DNA from: Halomonas sp. 25-S5
GTDB lineage: Bacteria; Pseudomonadota; Gammaproteobacteria; Pseudomonadales; Halomonadaceae
Direction: 5' to 3'
DNA: 64,000 bases
Assembly (NCBI RefSeq): GCF_029889845.1
Contig: NZ_JARANV010000006.1
Coordinates: 62,001 to 126,000 of the forward strand
The position numbers were made by a program, and so were the translations under genes. This document shows, piece by piece, positions 19,894 through 29,011 of this stretch; within the stretch, counting starts at the first letter, position 1, and each line of letters starts with the position of its first letter. The notes beneath the pieces were generated by a model. That model searched no databases. It worked only from the letters and a program-made list of their open reading frames with translations, and had not been told where the DNA came from.

Positions 19894-21378
19894 TCAGTTG
19901 AAGACGTGGAAACTCTCGGCATTGAGCCACAGGTGGGCCATCACGCTGGCGACATAGCCCAGGGCGATCACCGGGGTCCAGCGCAGGTGACCCATGAAGG
20001 TGTAGTTGCCGCGGGCCTGGCCCATCAGGGCGACGCCGGCCGCCGAGCCGATCGACAGCAGACTGCCGCCCACGCCGGCGGTCAGGGTGATCAGCAGCCA
20101 GTGGCCATGGGACATGTCCGGCTCCATGGTCAGCACGGCGAACATCACCGGGATGTTGTCGATCACCGCCGAGATCACCCCCAGGGTTATGTTGGCGCCG
20201 GTGGCGTTCCAGCCGGTGTAGAGGGCCTCTGAGAGCATGCCCAGGTAGCCCATGAAGCCGAGGCCACCCACGCACATCACCACCCCGTAGAAGAACAACA
20301 GGGTGTCCCACTCGGCCCGTGCCACACGGTTGAAGACGTCGAAGGGCACCACGCTGCCCAGGCTCTCGAGCTTCTTCCAGTCACCGCGCTGGCTGTAGCG
20401 GGTGCGCTTGCGCTCCAGGGAGCGCGGCAGGGTGCGACGCAGGAAGTAACCGAAGAACTGCAGGTAGCCAAGGCCCGTCATCATGCCCAGCACCGGCGGC
20501 AGGTGCAGGAAGACGTGGCAGGCCACGGCGGTGGCCACGGTGAGCAGGAAGAGGGCGATGATGCGGCGGGCGCCGCGCTTCAGCCAGACGTCCTCTTCCA
20601 GGCTGGCGGGCTTGCGGTTCTTGATGAAGATGCTCATCACCACGGCCGGGATCAGGAAGTTGACCAGCGACGGCACCAGCAGTTCGAAGAACTCCTGGAA
20701 CTCGATCAAGCCGGCCTGCCAGACCATCAGGGTGGTGATGTCGCCGAAGGGGCTGAAGGCACCGCCGGCATTGGCCGCCACCACGATATTGATGCAGGCC
20801 AGGTTGATGAAACGCTTGTCGCCCTCGGCGACCTTGGTCACCACCGCACACATCAGCAGGGCGGTGGTCAGGTTGTCGGCGATCGGCGAGATCAGGAAGG
20901 CCAGCACGCCGGTGATCCAGAACAGCGAGCGGTAGCTGAAGCCCTTGCGGACCATCCAGGAGCGCAGTGCATCGAATACCCGGCGCTCGTCCATGGCGTT
21001 GATGTAGGTCATCGCCACCAGCAGGAACAGCATCAGTTCGGTGAATTCGAGTAGGGTCACGCGGAAGGCGTGCTCCGACTCGGCGGGCATTCCCGCCTTG
21101 ACATAGACCCAGCCGATCAGCGCCCAGATGATGCCGGCCGCGACCAGGACCGGCTTCGACTTGCGCATGTGGATCTTCTCTTCGGCCATGACCAGGGCGT
21201 AGGCCAGCACGAAGACGGCGACGGCGAGGAGGCCCACGAAGGAGCCGGTCAGGTCGAGTTCGCCGGTGGCGGCGAGTACGGGCCCGCTGGCCAGCAGAGA
21301 GAGCGCGGCGAGCACGAGCATGCCCGGCCAACGAGCGGGTTGCCGTGGCGTGGGGGGTATACGACAGGTTGTCAGCAT
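19894..21378 (-). CDS. nhaD: NhaD-type sodium:proton antiporter
   Basis: NhaD exports Na+ (and Li+) in exchange for protons at the inner membrane and is characteristic of halophilic and marine bacteria, including Halomonas. With the chosen start MLTTCRIPPTPRQ the protein has 494 residues, an N-terminal hydrophobic segment (MLVLAALSLLASGPVLA) and about a dozen helices. Ion-transporter superfamily marks are SPIADNLTTALLMC, ANAGGAFSPFGDITTLMVW and SAVIDNIPVMFAVL. An ATG 12 bases upstream is an alternative start. The gene is monocistronic. Confidence 0.92.
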   Translation of the reverse strand: MLTTCRIPPTPRQPARWPGMLVLAALSLLASGPVLAATGELDLTGSFVGLLAVAVFVLAYALVMAEEKIHMRKSKPVLVAAGIIWALIGWVYVKAGMPAESEHAFRVTLLEFTELMLFLLVAMTYINAMDERRVFDALRSWMVRKGFSYRSLFWITGVLAFLISPIADNLTTALLMCAVVTKVAEGDKRFINLACINIVVAANAGGAFSPFGDITTLMVWQAGLIEFQEFFELLVPSLVNFLIPAVVMSIFIKNRKPASLEEDVWLKRGARRIIALFLLTVATAVACHVFLHLPPVLGMMTGLGYLQFFGYFLRRTLPRSLERKRTRYSQRGDWKKLESLGSVVPFDVFNRVARAEWDTLLFFYGVVMCVGGLGFMGYLGMLSEALYTGWNATGANITLGVISAVIDNIPVMFAVLTMEPDMSHGHWLLITLTAGVGGSLLSIGSAAGVALMGQARGNYTFMGHLRWTPVIALGYVASVMAHLWLNAESFHVFN

Positions 21379-21502
21379 GGCTGCGATCATCCTGAGGCAG
21401 GAGGTGGGGGAAGGGTTAAAAAGCGGCAAAATCTTATCACAGAGTGTTGCGATGCAGTATGCCACTTATTTATTACCCCCGATTCTTTGGTAGGGGGAGC
21501 GT

Positions 21503-24500
21503 TCAGTCCTGGTTTGCAGGGGACTCGGGTTGGGTGCCTAGGGCTTCCTGCCACTGGCTCACCGTGACCTCCTCCAGATCCTCTTCCGGCGAGGGACGGC
21601 GGCGTTCATACCAGCGCCGCGGACGCAGCAGGCGAACCTCGGGTTGGCCCTTCTCGAGGGATACCCCAGCGGCCAGGATGCCCAGGCGTGCATAGAGGGA
21701 ACCCTCCGGCACGCCGTGGCGAATGACCAGGTCCGCGAGCATCTCCAGGGGGCCGCCCGTCAGGCGCGCGTTGCTCAGCTGCAGGGTATCGTCTTTCAAT
21801 TGCAACCGGGCGTTGCCACGGATGTCCTTCACCGTCAGACGCCGACTCAACCACTCCCACTCCCGGGCGCTCGATAGGAACAGGCGTGTCAGCAGGCCGC
21901 TATCGCGCATCGCCATCTCGAGTCGAGCATCGAGTTGCAGGGGGTGGGTCCAGTCCAGTTGGCCTTCGGTGATATCGAGCCGCGCCCACCAGCCGGCCTC
22001 GCCACGCGTCTGCTCATCCCGGCGCTGGATGTTGTCCAGTCGAAGCCGCGAACCGGAGGCATCGAAGCGACGGCTGACCAGGTCGCCATCCCGCAGGTGG
22101 GCCTCGAGTCGCAGGTCGCCGTCCAGACGCTGCTCGCCGAACCGGATGGTCGTGTCGAAGGCCTGCAGGGTGAGGTCGCCGCGTGCCCGGAGGCCCTCGA
22201 GGTGCAGGTCCACTTCCAGTCCGGCACGACCGCCCAGCAATGCCAGCCCCGAGCCCTCCGGTAGGTAGGCGTTATAGCGAGAGAGGTCATCCACCTCGGC
22301 GATGGGCAGCTGGACGCGAGTCGTGAAGTTCTGCAGCGAACGGTCGTCATGGTCGAGGCCGAAGTGCGGCGTTTCGGTCTCGAGGCTGAAGTGACGGCCC
22401 TCGACATGCGCCTGCGCCTCGCCGATGCGGTGCAGGCTGAAACGGGGCAGCGTCAGGCTCAGCCGGGCTGCCGGCGCCTCATGCGCGCCGTCGAGCTCGG
22501 CCTCGAGCCGGCCTCGGCCATTGGCCGTGAAGTCGAGGAAGCCGACCGCCAGGTCGTCGGCCTCGACCAGCAGCTGGCTGCCCGGACGTAGCTGGCCATT
22601 CGTGACGTGCAGGCTGGCCCTGAAACGGCCGTTACCGGCCACGGTCAGGCCGTGAGCAGAAGGCAGGAAGTCATCGAGGAAGCCAAGGTTGGCGATCATC
22701 CCATCGAGTACCAGGTCTCCGTCCAGCCCCGGCGTTGGTCCCTCCCGGCCAGGCATCGGCAGCGGGCCGAGACGTGCCTCATGGGCCACGATCCGGGTGC
22801 GCAAGCGTGGGCCCGAGGCCGCCGCCTGCATCGCCAGCCGAGACCCGGAGAGGTCCAGGCGGCCGTTGTCCAGATTGGCTTCCCGCACCTGGAGATCCAG
22901 TGCCAGCTCTCCTTCCACCTCCTTGCCGAGCAGGCGGCCGACGATGTGCTGCCCGGTCAGGTCGATCTGGCCACGGGCCAGCCCGTCCTTGACCTCGATC
23001 CGGCCGCGAGTGGTGGCCCTTCCGGACCGCAGTGTCACCGCTACGGCCGCGGGCAGGTAAGGCTGCAGCACCGCGATATCGGGTATGGCGGCGTCTTGCC
23101 AGGAGAGTGACAGCCGCGGGCTTGACAGCGGGGCACCGGCTTTCGCGATATCGCTCTCGGTGGTCAGGGCCAGTCGACCGTCCCGCATCAGCAGCCCACC
23201 GTCGGAGGATCTCGATACGCGGGTCTCTTCCAGGCTGGCGTCCACCCGGGCCACGGGCCGGCCCTGAGCCTCCTGCCAACTGGCCGTGACGCTGCCTCGT
23301 CCCCGGACATCCAGACCCAGCAAGCGGGCACGCAATGACTCGGTGGTCACGGCCAGGCGGCTGCCCGAGGCCAGCCGGCCCTGCTCCAGCTGCAGGCTGG
23401 CCACCAGGTCGCCACCGCCTTCCAGCGTCAGGCCACCGTCGAGGGTATGTGTCAGGAAGTCATCGAGGACATCGAGGCGGGCGACGCGGCCCCTGACGAC
23501 GACTCGGCCATCCAGCGCCGGTGGTCCATCTCCATTGATCAGCTCGGCCAGGGGCGCCATCGAGGTTAGAATCGCCTCTTCGAGGGTGATCTCGGTGGTC
23601 AACGGCAATTCGTCTCCCACGCCACGTGCCGAAACCTCGAGGTGGGTGCCTGTCAGGTCCAGCCGTTGCTCACGTGGATTGACCTCGGGCAGTGCCAGAT
23701 CCAGCGCCATGCTGCCTTGCAGCGCACGCCCGGCCAGGGTCAGGGCCACTTGGTCGCCGACAAGGCGGAAATTGCCCTCGAGCAGGCCGTCTCGATACGC
23801 CAGGTATCCCTCCAGTTGTGCACTGCCACCCTGCAGGGCCAGTGGGCCGCCCTCGGGGAGGTAAATCGCCAGGGCGCCAGCGTCAGGCAGGCGGGCATCC
23901 TCCCATTCGAGCCTAGCGGAGGTCAGTTGCCGCGGGGTGTCGGCGAGGTTAGTGCCGAGCACGCGGGCGGAGAGATGGAAGCGCCGGCTGGTCATGAACG
24001 GGTTGGCCAGCCCGGCCCGCCGCATCAGCATCTCGTCGAGGGTCACCCCGAGCTCCATGACCGGCCCCTCATCGCTTTCCACGACCCGGCTGGTGACGCG
24101 GCCGCTGCCGTTCAGGCGGTAGCCCGCGGAGCCGTCATCAGGGGTCGCCCGGCCCGGCCTGGCCCCATGCTCAGGGGTCTCGGCAGGTGTCAGCAGTGCC
24201 CGCTCATCCAGTGCCACCTGCAGCGCTGGGGAGTCCAGCTCAAGGTGGCTGCCGGGCGCGAGCTCGCCCCGCTCGAGCGCGAGCTCGCCGGTCAGCCTGC
24301 CGTGGCCGGCCAGGTCAAGCCAGTCCAACTGGCGCAGGTAGGGGGTGAAGACGTCCCAGGCATCGGCCTTGGTATCCAGGGACAGCGTTCCCGAAACGAA
24401 ACGGATCGCTGCCAGGTCGGGGTATTCGCGCCAGCGGAAGGGGGCCACCTGAAAGTCGGTCGCCAGGCGGATGTCGTTGGCCAGCACCGTGCTGCCGCGC

Positions 24501-24961
24501 CTGATTCGGGCCTTTTCCATGCCGAGCTCGAGCCCCTGGATCGACACCTGGCCATCGTCCAGCCGTAGGTCGGACAGCGCGAGCTCGCCATTACCCTCCA
24601 GGCGGAGGTCGTCAAGACCGAAACGGCGTAGCCCCTGTGCCGTAAAGCGGGAAATTGCCAGACGGCGGTCGAGCAGCGCCGACAGCGAGATCCGCAGACG
24701 GGCTCGGTCCATCGTCAGTTGCAGAGGCGGGGCCTCGCTCTCGATGTGCAGCCCCTCCAGGGTGAGTTGCCCGGGAAAGGCGCTCCAGCCCGACTCCCAG
24801 CGGATCGACATGCCGGCCTTCTCGGCCAGCCACGCCTGGGTGTATCGGGCGTTGATCAGCCCGTTCGCCACGACCAGGTACAGGGCGAAGGCCAGCAAGG
24901 GCACGGCCATCATCCAGGCCTGGCGTCGATGTCTGGGTGAAAGAGCATTCGGGCGTTGCAT
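21503..24961 (-). CDS. Large AsmA/TamB-like periplasmic protein with threefold repeat
   Basis: A protein of about 1,150 residues with one N-terminal TM helix (AWMMAVPLLAFALYLVVANG) and the rest periplasmic, composed of beta-rich AsmA/TamB-like sequence. A module recurs three times: a G-L-x-GxGxL...GxLxpGSxL segment (starting near residues 210, 505 and 770) followed by a YLP-starting segment with GxLxG...L (near 375, 640 and 895). Such proteins are thought to bridge the envelope for lipid transport. MQRPNALSPRH is preferred as start because GAGGAAG precedes it; an ATG 33 bases upstream is possible. Confidence 0.65.
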   Translation of the reverse strand: MQRPNALSPRHRRQAWMMAVPLLAFALYLVVANGLINARYTQAWLAEKAGMSIRWESGWSAFPGQLTLEGLHIESEAPPLQLTMDRARLRISLSALLDRRLAISRFTAQGLRRFGLDDLRLEGNGELALSDLRLDDGQVSIQGLELGMEKARIRRGSTVLANDIRLATDFQVAPFRWREYPDLAAIRFVSGTLSLDTKADAWDVFTPYLRQLDWLDLAGHGRLTGELALERGELAPGSHLELDSPALQVALDERALLTPAETPEHGARPGRATPDDGSAGYRLNGSGRVTSRVVESDEGPVMELGVTLDEMLMRRAGLANPFMTSRRFHLSARVLGTNLADTPRQLTSARLEWEDARLPDAGALAIYLPEGGPLALQGGSAQLEGYLAYRDGLLEGNFRLVGDQVALTLAGRALQGSMALDLALPEVNPREQRLDLTGTHLEVSARGVGDELPLTTEITLEEAILTSMAPLAELINGDGPPALDGRVVVRGRVARLDVLDDFLTHTLDGGLTLEGGGDLVASLQLEQGRLASGSRLAVTTESLRARLLGLDVRGRGSVTASWQEAQGRPVARVDASLEETRVSRSSDGGLLMRDGRLALTTESDIAKAGAPLSSPRLSLSWQDAAIPDIAVLQPYLPAAVAVTLRSGRATTRGRIEVKDGLARGQIDLTGQHIVGRLLGKEVEGELALDLQVREANLDNGRLDLSGSRLAMQAAASGPRLRTRIVAHEARLGPLPMPGREGPTPGLDGDLVLDGMIANLGFLDDFLPSAHGLTVAGNGRFRASLHVTNGQLRPGSQLLVEADDLAVGFLDFTANGRGRLEAELDGAHEAPAARLSLTLPRFSLHRIGEAQAHVEGRHFSLETETPHFGLDHDDRSLQNFTTRVQLPIAEVDDLSRYNAYLPEGSGLALLGGRAGLEVDLHLEGLRARGDLTLQAFDTTIRFGEQRLDGDLRLEAHLRDGDLVSRRFDASGSRLRLDNIQRRDEQTRGEAGWWARLDITEGQLDWTHPLQLDARLEMAMRDSGLLTRLFLSSAREWEWLSRRLTVKDIRGNARLQLKDDTLQLSNARLTGGPLEMLADLVIRHGVPEGSLYARLGILAAGVSLEKGQPEVRLLRPRRWYERRRPSPEEDLEEVTVSQWQEALGTQPESPANQD

Positions 24962-25102
24962 ACGGCTTCCTCGAGCTGAGGGGTCCGGGGTCATGTTACA
25001 TGGCCTCGTCAGCCTGCGTTGCCATGGGGTTTTGTGGCATCATCTGCCTTCCCGGCAACCGCCGGCAGGGTACAGACCGCCAACGACGCAGGCATACAGT
25101 GC

Positions 25103-25816
25103 ATGTTTCTCGATGATTTCCATACGCTTACGGACGGGCGTATCCGCATTTCCGCACATCAGGCCAGCCAGTTCGCCAAGCGCATTGCCGGCGACTACAA
25201 CCCCATCCACAATCCGGATGCGCGTCGCTTCTGTGTGCCCGGCGACCTGCTCTTTGCCCTGGTGCTGGAACGCTTCGGTCTCTCCCAGCGCATGACCTTC
25301 CGCTTTCTGAGCATGGTCGGGGATGGTACGCCGCTGTGTTTCAGCGAGCAGCCGAATGGTCGGATTCGCATCTGCGACGAGAACGGCAAGTGTTACCTGG
25401 AGGTCGAGCGTAGCGGCGAGACGACCCGCGACGCGGCGGTGGTGGAGGCCTTCACCCGCCGCTATGTGGCTTTCTCGGGCAAGAACTTTCCCCACTACCT
25501 CAAGCCGCTGATGGAGGAGAAGGGGGTGATGTTCAACCCGCGTCGCCCGCTGGTCATCTATGACAGCATGGGCTTCTGCCTGGAGCGCCTGGATGCCCCC
25601 GCGCCGGGCCTGGAATTCGTCGATTCCTCGCTGGAGGTGGCCGGCAAGCGCGGCGATGTGCTGCTGGAGTTCCGCATCCTGGCGGACGGCGAGGCGATCG
25701 GCACCGGCTCCAAGAAGCTGGTGGTCAGCGGGCTCTGCGACTACGACGCCGAGGCCATGGACGAGGTGGTCGCCGAGTTCTACCGTCTCAAGGCCGCCCA
25801 CGAGGCAGAGGCCTGA
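25103..25816 (+). CDS. DUF3581 family protein
   Basis: The start MFLDDFHTLTDGRIRIS gives 237 residues, the usual length of DUF3581 proteins of gammaproteobacteria. The segment FAKRIAGDYNPIHNPDARRFCVPGDLLFALVL resembles the D-x-N-P-x-H active-site loop of MaoC-type hotdog hydratases, and a second half (VIYDSMGFCLERLD, DVLLEFRILADGEAIGTGSKKLVVSGL) could form the partner fold. An enzyme acting on acyl thioesters is therefore conceivable, but no function is established. It is divergent from the AsmA-like gene and followed by the CorA gene. Confidence 0.75.
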   Translation: MFLDDFHTLTDGRIRISAHQASQFAKRIAGDYNPIHNPDARRFCVPGDLLFALVLERFGLSQRMTFRFLSMVGDGTPLCFSEQPNGRIRICDENGKCYLEVERSGETTRDAAVVEAFTRRYVAFSGKNFPHYLKPLMEEKGVMFNPRRPLVIYDSMGFCLERLDAPAPGLEFVDSSLEVAGKRGDVLLEFRILADGEAIGTGSKKLVVSGLCDYDAEAMDEVVAEFYRLKAAHEAEA

Positions 25817-25921
25817 GGCGACATCGCCTGCCCCGGAGCTCTCAGGCCACCACGGTGACAGGGCAGGGCGCAGGCGGTGCCGTAATATTCAGGAATTGTC
25901 TCGCCAGAGGATGACGACCCG

Positions 25922-26890
25922 ATGATGCGTACGCTGCTGCTGGAGGCCGATGGCCGAGTGACGAGGGGCGGGGAGGAGCTGATCGTGCGCTGGCGCGATG
26001 ATGCCGGAAGCCGCATCTGGATCGACCTGCAGGGCGAGGGCCAGGCACGCGAGCGGGAACTGCTTGAGGCCTTTGGCTGCCACCCCCTGGCCATCGACGA
26101 CGCCCAGCGCGACCGACACCCGCCCAAGATCGAGGAGTTCGAGACCCATACCCTGGTCCTCTATCGCGGTATCTCCTCCTTCGATGCCGAGCTCAACTTC
26201 ACGCCCCAGCAGGTCGCCTTCTTCCTCGGCGAGCGCTCCCTGATCAGCCTGCACCCCGGCACCGCGCTGAGCATAGACCGCCTGCTGGCCCACGAGGGCG
26301 AGACGCTGCTGCGCCGCTCCCCCGAGCATGTGGCGCTCAGGGTCATGTACGTCTCCGCCGGCTACTACCTCGACAGCTTGCTCGAGTTCGAGAATGCCCT
26401 CAGCGACCTGGAGGACGAGCTGATGGAGGACGGCAGCGACGCCCTGATGCGCCGGGTCATCGCCTATCGTTCGCGGCTGGTGAAGATGCGCCGGGTATTT
26501 CGCTATCACGTCGGCATCACCCAGGAACTCACCGCCTACGATTACGAGCACCTGCCCCGCGACAACGAGGACACCCTGCACGCCATCAACGACGTGCATG
26601 AGCGCTTCGAGCGCCTGCACAGCCTGACCCAGATGTACTACGACATCTGCGGCGACCTGATCGACGGCTACATCTCGCTCTCCTCGCACCAGCTCAACAT
26701 CACCATGCGGGTGCTCACGGTGATCACCGCCATCTTCGTGCCGCTCACCTTTGTCGCCGGCATCTACGGCATGAACTTCGCGCACATGCCGGAGCTCGCC
26801 TATCGCTGGGGCTACTTCGCGGTGCTGGGGGCGATGCTCGTCATCGGCCTCGGCCTGCTGTGGCTGTTCCGGCGCCGGAAGTGGCTGTGA
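25922..26890 (+). CDS. CorA-family divalent cation channel
   Basis: A 322-residue CorA superfamily protein with an N-terminal cytoplasmic alpha/beta domain, a long helix (DSLLEFENALSDLEDELME...), two C-terminal TM helices (VLTVITAIFVPLTFVAGIYG and YFAVLGAMLVIGLGLLWLF) and the pore motif YGMNF. GMN favours Mg2+, Co2+ or related ions; ZntB proteins of similar length often carry GVN or GIN instead. The positive C-terminus RRRKWL is typical. It is monocistronic, with a hairpin-plus-T candidate terminator 67 bases behind it. Confidence 0.9.
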   Translation: MMRTLLLEADGRVTRGGEELIVRWRDDAGSRIWIDLQGEGQARERELLEAFGCHPLAIDDAQRDRHPPKIEEFETHTLVLYRGISSFDAELNFTPQQVAFFLGERSLISLHPGTALSIDRLLAHEGETLLRRSPEHVALRVMYVSAGYYLDSLLEFENALSDLEDELMEDGSDALMRRVIAYRSRLVKMRRVFRYHVGITQELTAYDYEHLPRDNEDTLHAINDVHERFERLHSLTQMYYDICGDLIDGYISLSSHQLNITMRVLTVITAIFVPLTFVAGIYGMNFAHMPELAYRWGYFAVLGAMLVIGLGLLWLFRRRKWL

Positions 26891-26956
26891 GCCTGTCCGT
26901 CGTCACGGCACGTTGACGCGGCGCCCTTAGCCTGGACGAGGCCAGCCTCTAGTCTC

Positions 26957-26970
26957 GGGGGACTTTCCCC
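26957..26970 (+). terminator. Candidate rho-independent terminator of the corA gene
   Basis: GGGGGACTTTCCCC forms a short stem of five pairs (GGGGA/TCCCC) and is followed by TTTCCT. It lies 67 bases downstream of the corA stop. The stem is short, so this is a weak call. Confidence 0.35.
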
Positions 26971-27014
26971 TTTCCTGGCCCCGACATGCACCCACAGCAG
27001 GCCGAGGCCCGAGC

Positions 27015-27116
27015 GTGGCGATCCAGCCGACCATCGCTTCCGCCGTGCTGGGGCCGTTGGGGCTGGGGATCATCGGCCTGCTGGCCTGGCGGATCCAGCG
27101 CGTCAAGAATCACTGA
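27015..27116 (+). CDS. Possible 33-residue single-helix membrane peptide
   Basis: A GTG-initiated frame encodes a peptide with one hydrophobic helix (LGPLGLGIIGLLAW) followed by a basic end (RIQRVKNH). The start is preceded by GAGG at a rather long distance. Codon composition is compatible with coding, but there is no recognised homologue and no context to support it. It could equally be chance in high-GC DNA. Confidence 0.2.
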   Translation: MAIQPTIASAVLGPLGLGIIGLLAWRIQRVKNH

Positions 27117-27225
27117 CCACAGGGCCTCTCGACTTCTTGCAGGGCAGCGACAGGGGGTTGGCACTATGCTGGGGAAAGGCCCCTCCGGGCCTGACGCTCA
27201 CCTTTACCCATTCGGGAGGTGCATC

Positions 27226-27678
27226 ATGATAACGCCAACCATCCCCTGCAGTACCCTGCCTCGCGGGATGCTGCTTTCCCTGTTGTTAGCCGCACCGCTG
27301 GCCCTGGCCAGCGGCGGCCATGACTTGACCTTCCAGGGTGACGCCAGCTTCGGCGGCCCCCACGGCGGCCAGGCGATCCAGGTGGCCGTCGTCGATGCCG
27401 AGACCGGCGAGGTCGTGGCTAAGGAGTCCGCTAGCGTCTCCGCTGACGGCGACCCAGCCTTCTCCTTCGACTTCCCCGGCGCCCTGCAGGACGGCAAGGG
27501 CTACGCGGTCCACTACTGGATCGACTCCAACTTCGGTGGTGGCAGCGAGGGCAGCTGCGATCCCATGAAGAATGATCACCAGTGGAGTATATCGCTGGAG
27601 CCCGCCAGCGACGTGGTCACCCATGTAGAAAGCCACAACCCTGGTGCGCAGTCGGACGTCTGCGCCACCTTCGAGTAA
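27226..27678 (+). CDS. Small secreted protein of unknown function
   Basis: A 150-residue protein with a clear signal peptide (LPRGMLLSLLLAAPLALA) and strong GGAGGT site. The mature part is acidic and beta-rich (HDLTFQGDASFGGPHGGQAIQVAVVDAETGEVVAKE...), with two cysteines, CDPMKNDHQW and SDVCATFE, that could form a disulfide. The layout suggests an immunoglobulin-like or copper-resistance-type periplasmic fold, but I do not recognise the family. It converges on the MFS gene across a good hairpin. Confidence 0.7.
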   Translation: MITPTIPCSTLPRGMLLSLLLAAPLALASGGHDLTFQGDASFGGPHGGQAIQVAVVDAETGEVVAKESASVSADGDPAFSFDFPGALQDGKGYAVHYWIDSNFGGGSEGSCDPMKNDHQWSISLEPASDVVTHVESHNPGAQSDVCATFE

Positions 27679-27690
27679 CCTCCCACGTCA

Positions 27691-27723
27691 GGCCCGCGGT
27701 GCCGCCAGTCGGCCACGCGGGCC
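27691..27723 (+). terminator. Stem-loop terminator between convergent genes
   Basis: GGCCCGCG at 27691-27698 pairs perfectly with CGCGGGCC at 27716-27723, with further TG/CA and CCG/CGG pairs inside. It lies 12 bases after the secreted-protein stop, ahead of CTCCTGTCTT on the plus strand. The moderately T-rich tail favours plus-strand termination; it may also serve the convergent MFS gene. Confidence 0.5.
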
Positions 27724-27762
27724 CTCCTGTCTTGCAATCGATGACTCGCTCGCCAGCCGGCC

Positions 27763-28944
27763 TCATGTCGAGGCGTGACTGCCGCTGCCGGCGCCCGAAG
27801 TGCGTGCCACCCTGGCCCGCAGGGCGAACAGCGCCAGGGCCAGCAGGCCCACCAGCGCCATGAGCAGCAGCGGGAAGCTGTGCGTCCCGAGCCCCTCCAG
27901 CAGCAGGCCGGCCAGCGAGGGCACCGCCATGGCACCGCTGCCGGCTGCCAGGAAGATCAACCCGGTGGTGCGCCCGCTCATCGCCATCAGCTGGTTGCTC
28001 AACCCGAACAGGGTGGGAAAGATCGCCGAGGCGGCCAGCCCGAAGAGCAGCGAGACGGCGCCCAGCCCCAGCCAGTCCAGCTGCAGCGCCAGGGCGCTGG
28101 CCAGTCCCAGGGCCAGGCAACCGCGCAGCACCCACCAGGGCGAGAAGCGGCGCAGCAGCGGGATCGCCAGCAGGCGCCCCACCGAGAGCGCCAGCCAGAA
28201 CAGGGTGGCCAGCATGGCGGCCTCCTCGCCGGGCATGCCGCGCAGGGTGGCGTAGGCGGTGACCCAGCCGGCGAAGGTGATCTCCATGCCCACGTAGAGG
28301 CCGAACATGAACAGGAACAGCGCCAGCCGCCAGGTATCGGCGGGCGGCATGGGGGCATCGCCCTCGCGGGCGGCCGGTGCCCGGGGGCTCTCCAGGCGGG
28401 CCAGCGGCCAGAGCAACAGCAGTGCGTAGAGCGCCACCGCCCAGAAGGCCCAGGCGAAGTGGCCGGTCAGCGCCAGCATCGCCACCAGCACCAGCGGCAC
28501 CAGGGTGTTGCCCAGCCCGAAGCAGAAGTGCAGGGCGCTGATCCAGGGTGGCGAATCCTTGCCGTGGGCCCACAGCAGCAGGGTGTTGGAACCGGCATTG
28601 GCCGAGACCTCGGCCAGGCCCAGCAGGAAGACGGCTCCGGTCAACATCGCCAGTCCCTGGCTGAACGGCACCGCCGCGAGCCCCACCGCCATCAGCAGCA
28701 GCATGGCGGCCAGCACCCTGTGGCCCGGAAAACGGTCCACCAGCCGCCCCGAGAGCAGCGAGCCGAGCATGTTGCCCAGTGCCCGAGCGGTGAACAGCAC
28801 CGAGATCTGGCCCATGCTCGAGCCAGTCATCGCTGCCAGTTGCGGCAGCGCTGGCCCCAGCAGGCCGCCGCTCATGCCGACGGCCAGCATGACCAGGAAG
28901 TAGCGCTGGGTGACTCGGCGGGCGTGGAGCGTCGAGGCCGGCAT
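27763..28944 (-). CDS. Major facilitator superfamily transporter
   Basis: A 393-residue, 12-helix MFS carrier. The start MPASTLHARRVTQRYF is set by the strong site AAGGAGGGG just upstream. The helix 2-3 loop reads SLLSGRLVDRFPGHRVL, a G-x-L-x-D-R-x-G-like motif A. Helices 4-5 (LLGLAEVSANAGSNTLLLW) resemble sugar or glycerol-type MFS permeases such as the fucose:H+ symporter group. Substrate is unknown. It is convergent with the secreted-protein gene and monocistronic. Confidence 0.85.
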   Translation of the reverse strand: MPASTLHARRVTQRYFLVMLAVGMSGGLLGPALPQLAAMTGSSMGQISVLFTARALGNMLGSLLSGRLVDRFPGHRVLAAMLLLMAVGLAAVPFSQGLAMLTGAVFLLGLAEVSANAGSNTLLLWAHGKDSPPWISALHFCFGLGNTLVPLVLVAMLALTGHFAWAFWAVALYALLLLWPLARLESPRAPAAREGDAPMPPADTWRLALFLFMFGLYVGMEITFAGWVTAYATLRGMPGEEAAMLATLFWLALSVGRLLAIPLLRRFSPWWVLRGCLALGLASALALQLDWLGLGAVSLLFGLAASAIFPTLFGLSNQLMAMSGRTTGLIFLAAGSGAMAVPSLAGLLLEGLGTHSFPLLLMALVGLLALALFALRARVARTSGAGSGSHAST

Positions 28945-29011
28945 ATCCCCTCCTTGGCAGAGTAAAGGGCGCGATTGTGCCATCTTTGCTCGCCCGGCGA
29001 CTCCTCCCCGC

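Larger units (their letters stand above)
26891..27225. other. Intergenic region with a terminator candidate and a doubtful micro-ORF
   Basis: The 335 bases between the corA and secreted-protein genes contain a GC hairpin followed by T residues (26957-26970) and a weak 33-codon ORF (27015-27116). The last 50 bases before 27226 should carry the promoter and the GGAGGT ribosome-binding site of the next gene. No further structure is recognisable. Confidence 0.6.

Noticed and set aside
21476..21497. CCCCC...GGGGG hairpin behind the AsmA-like gene as terminator
   Set aside because: Five-pair stem with a 12-base loop and no T-run on either strand; too weak to call.
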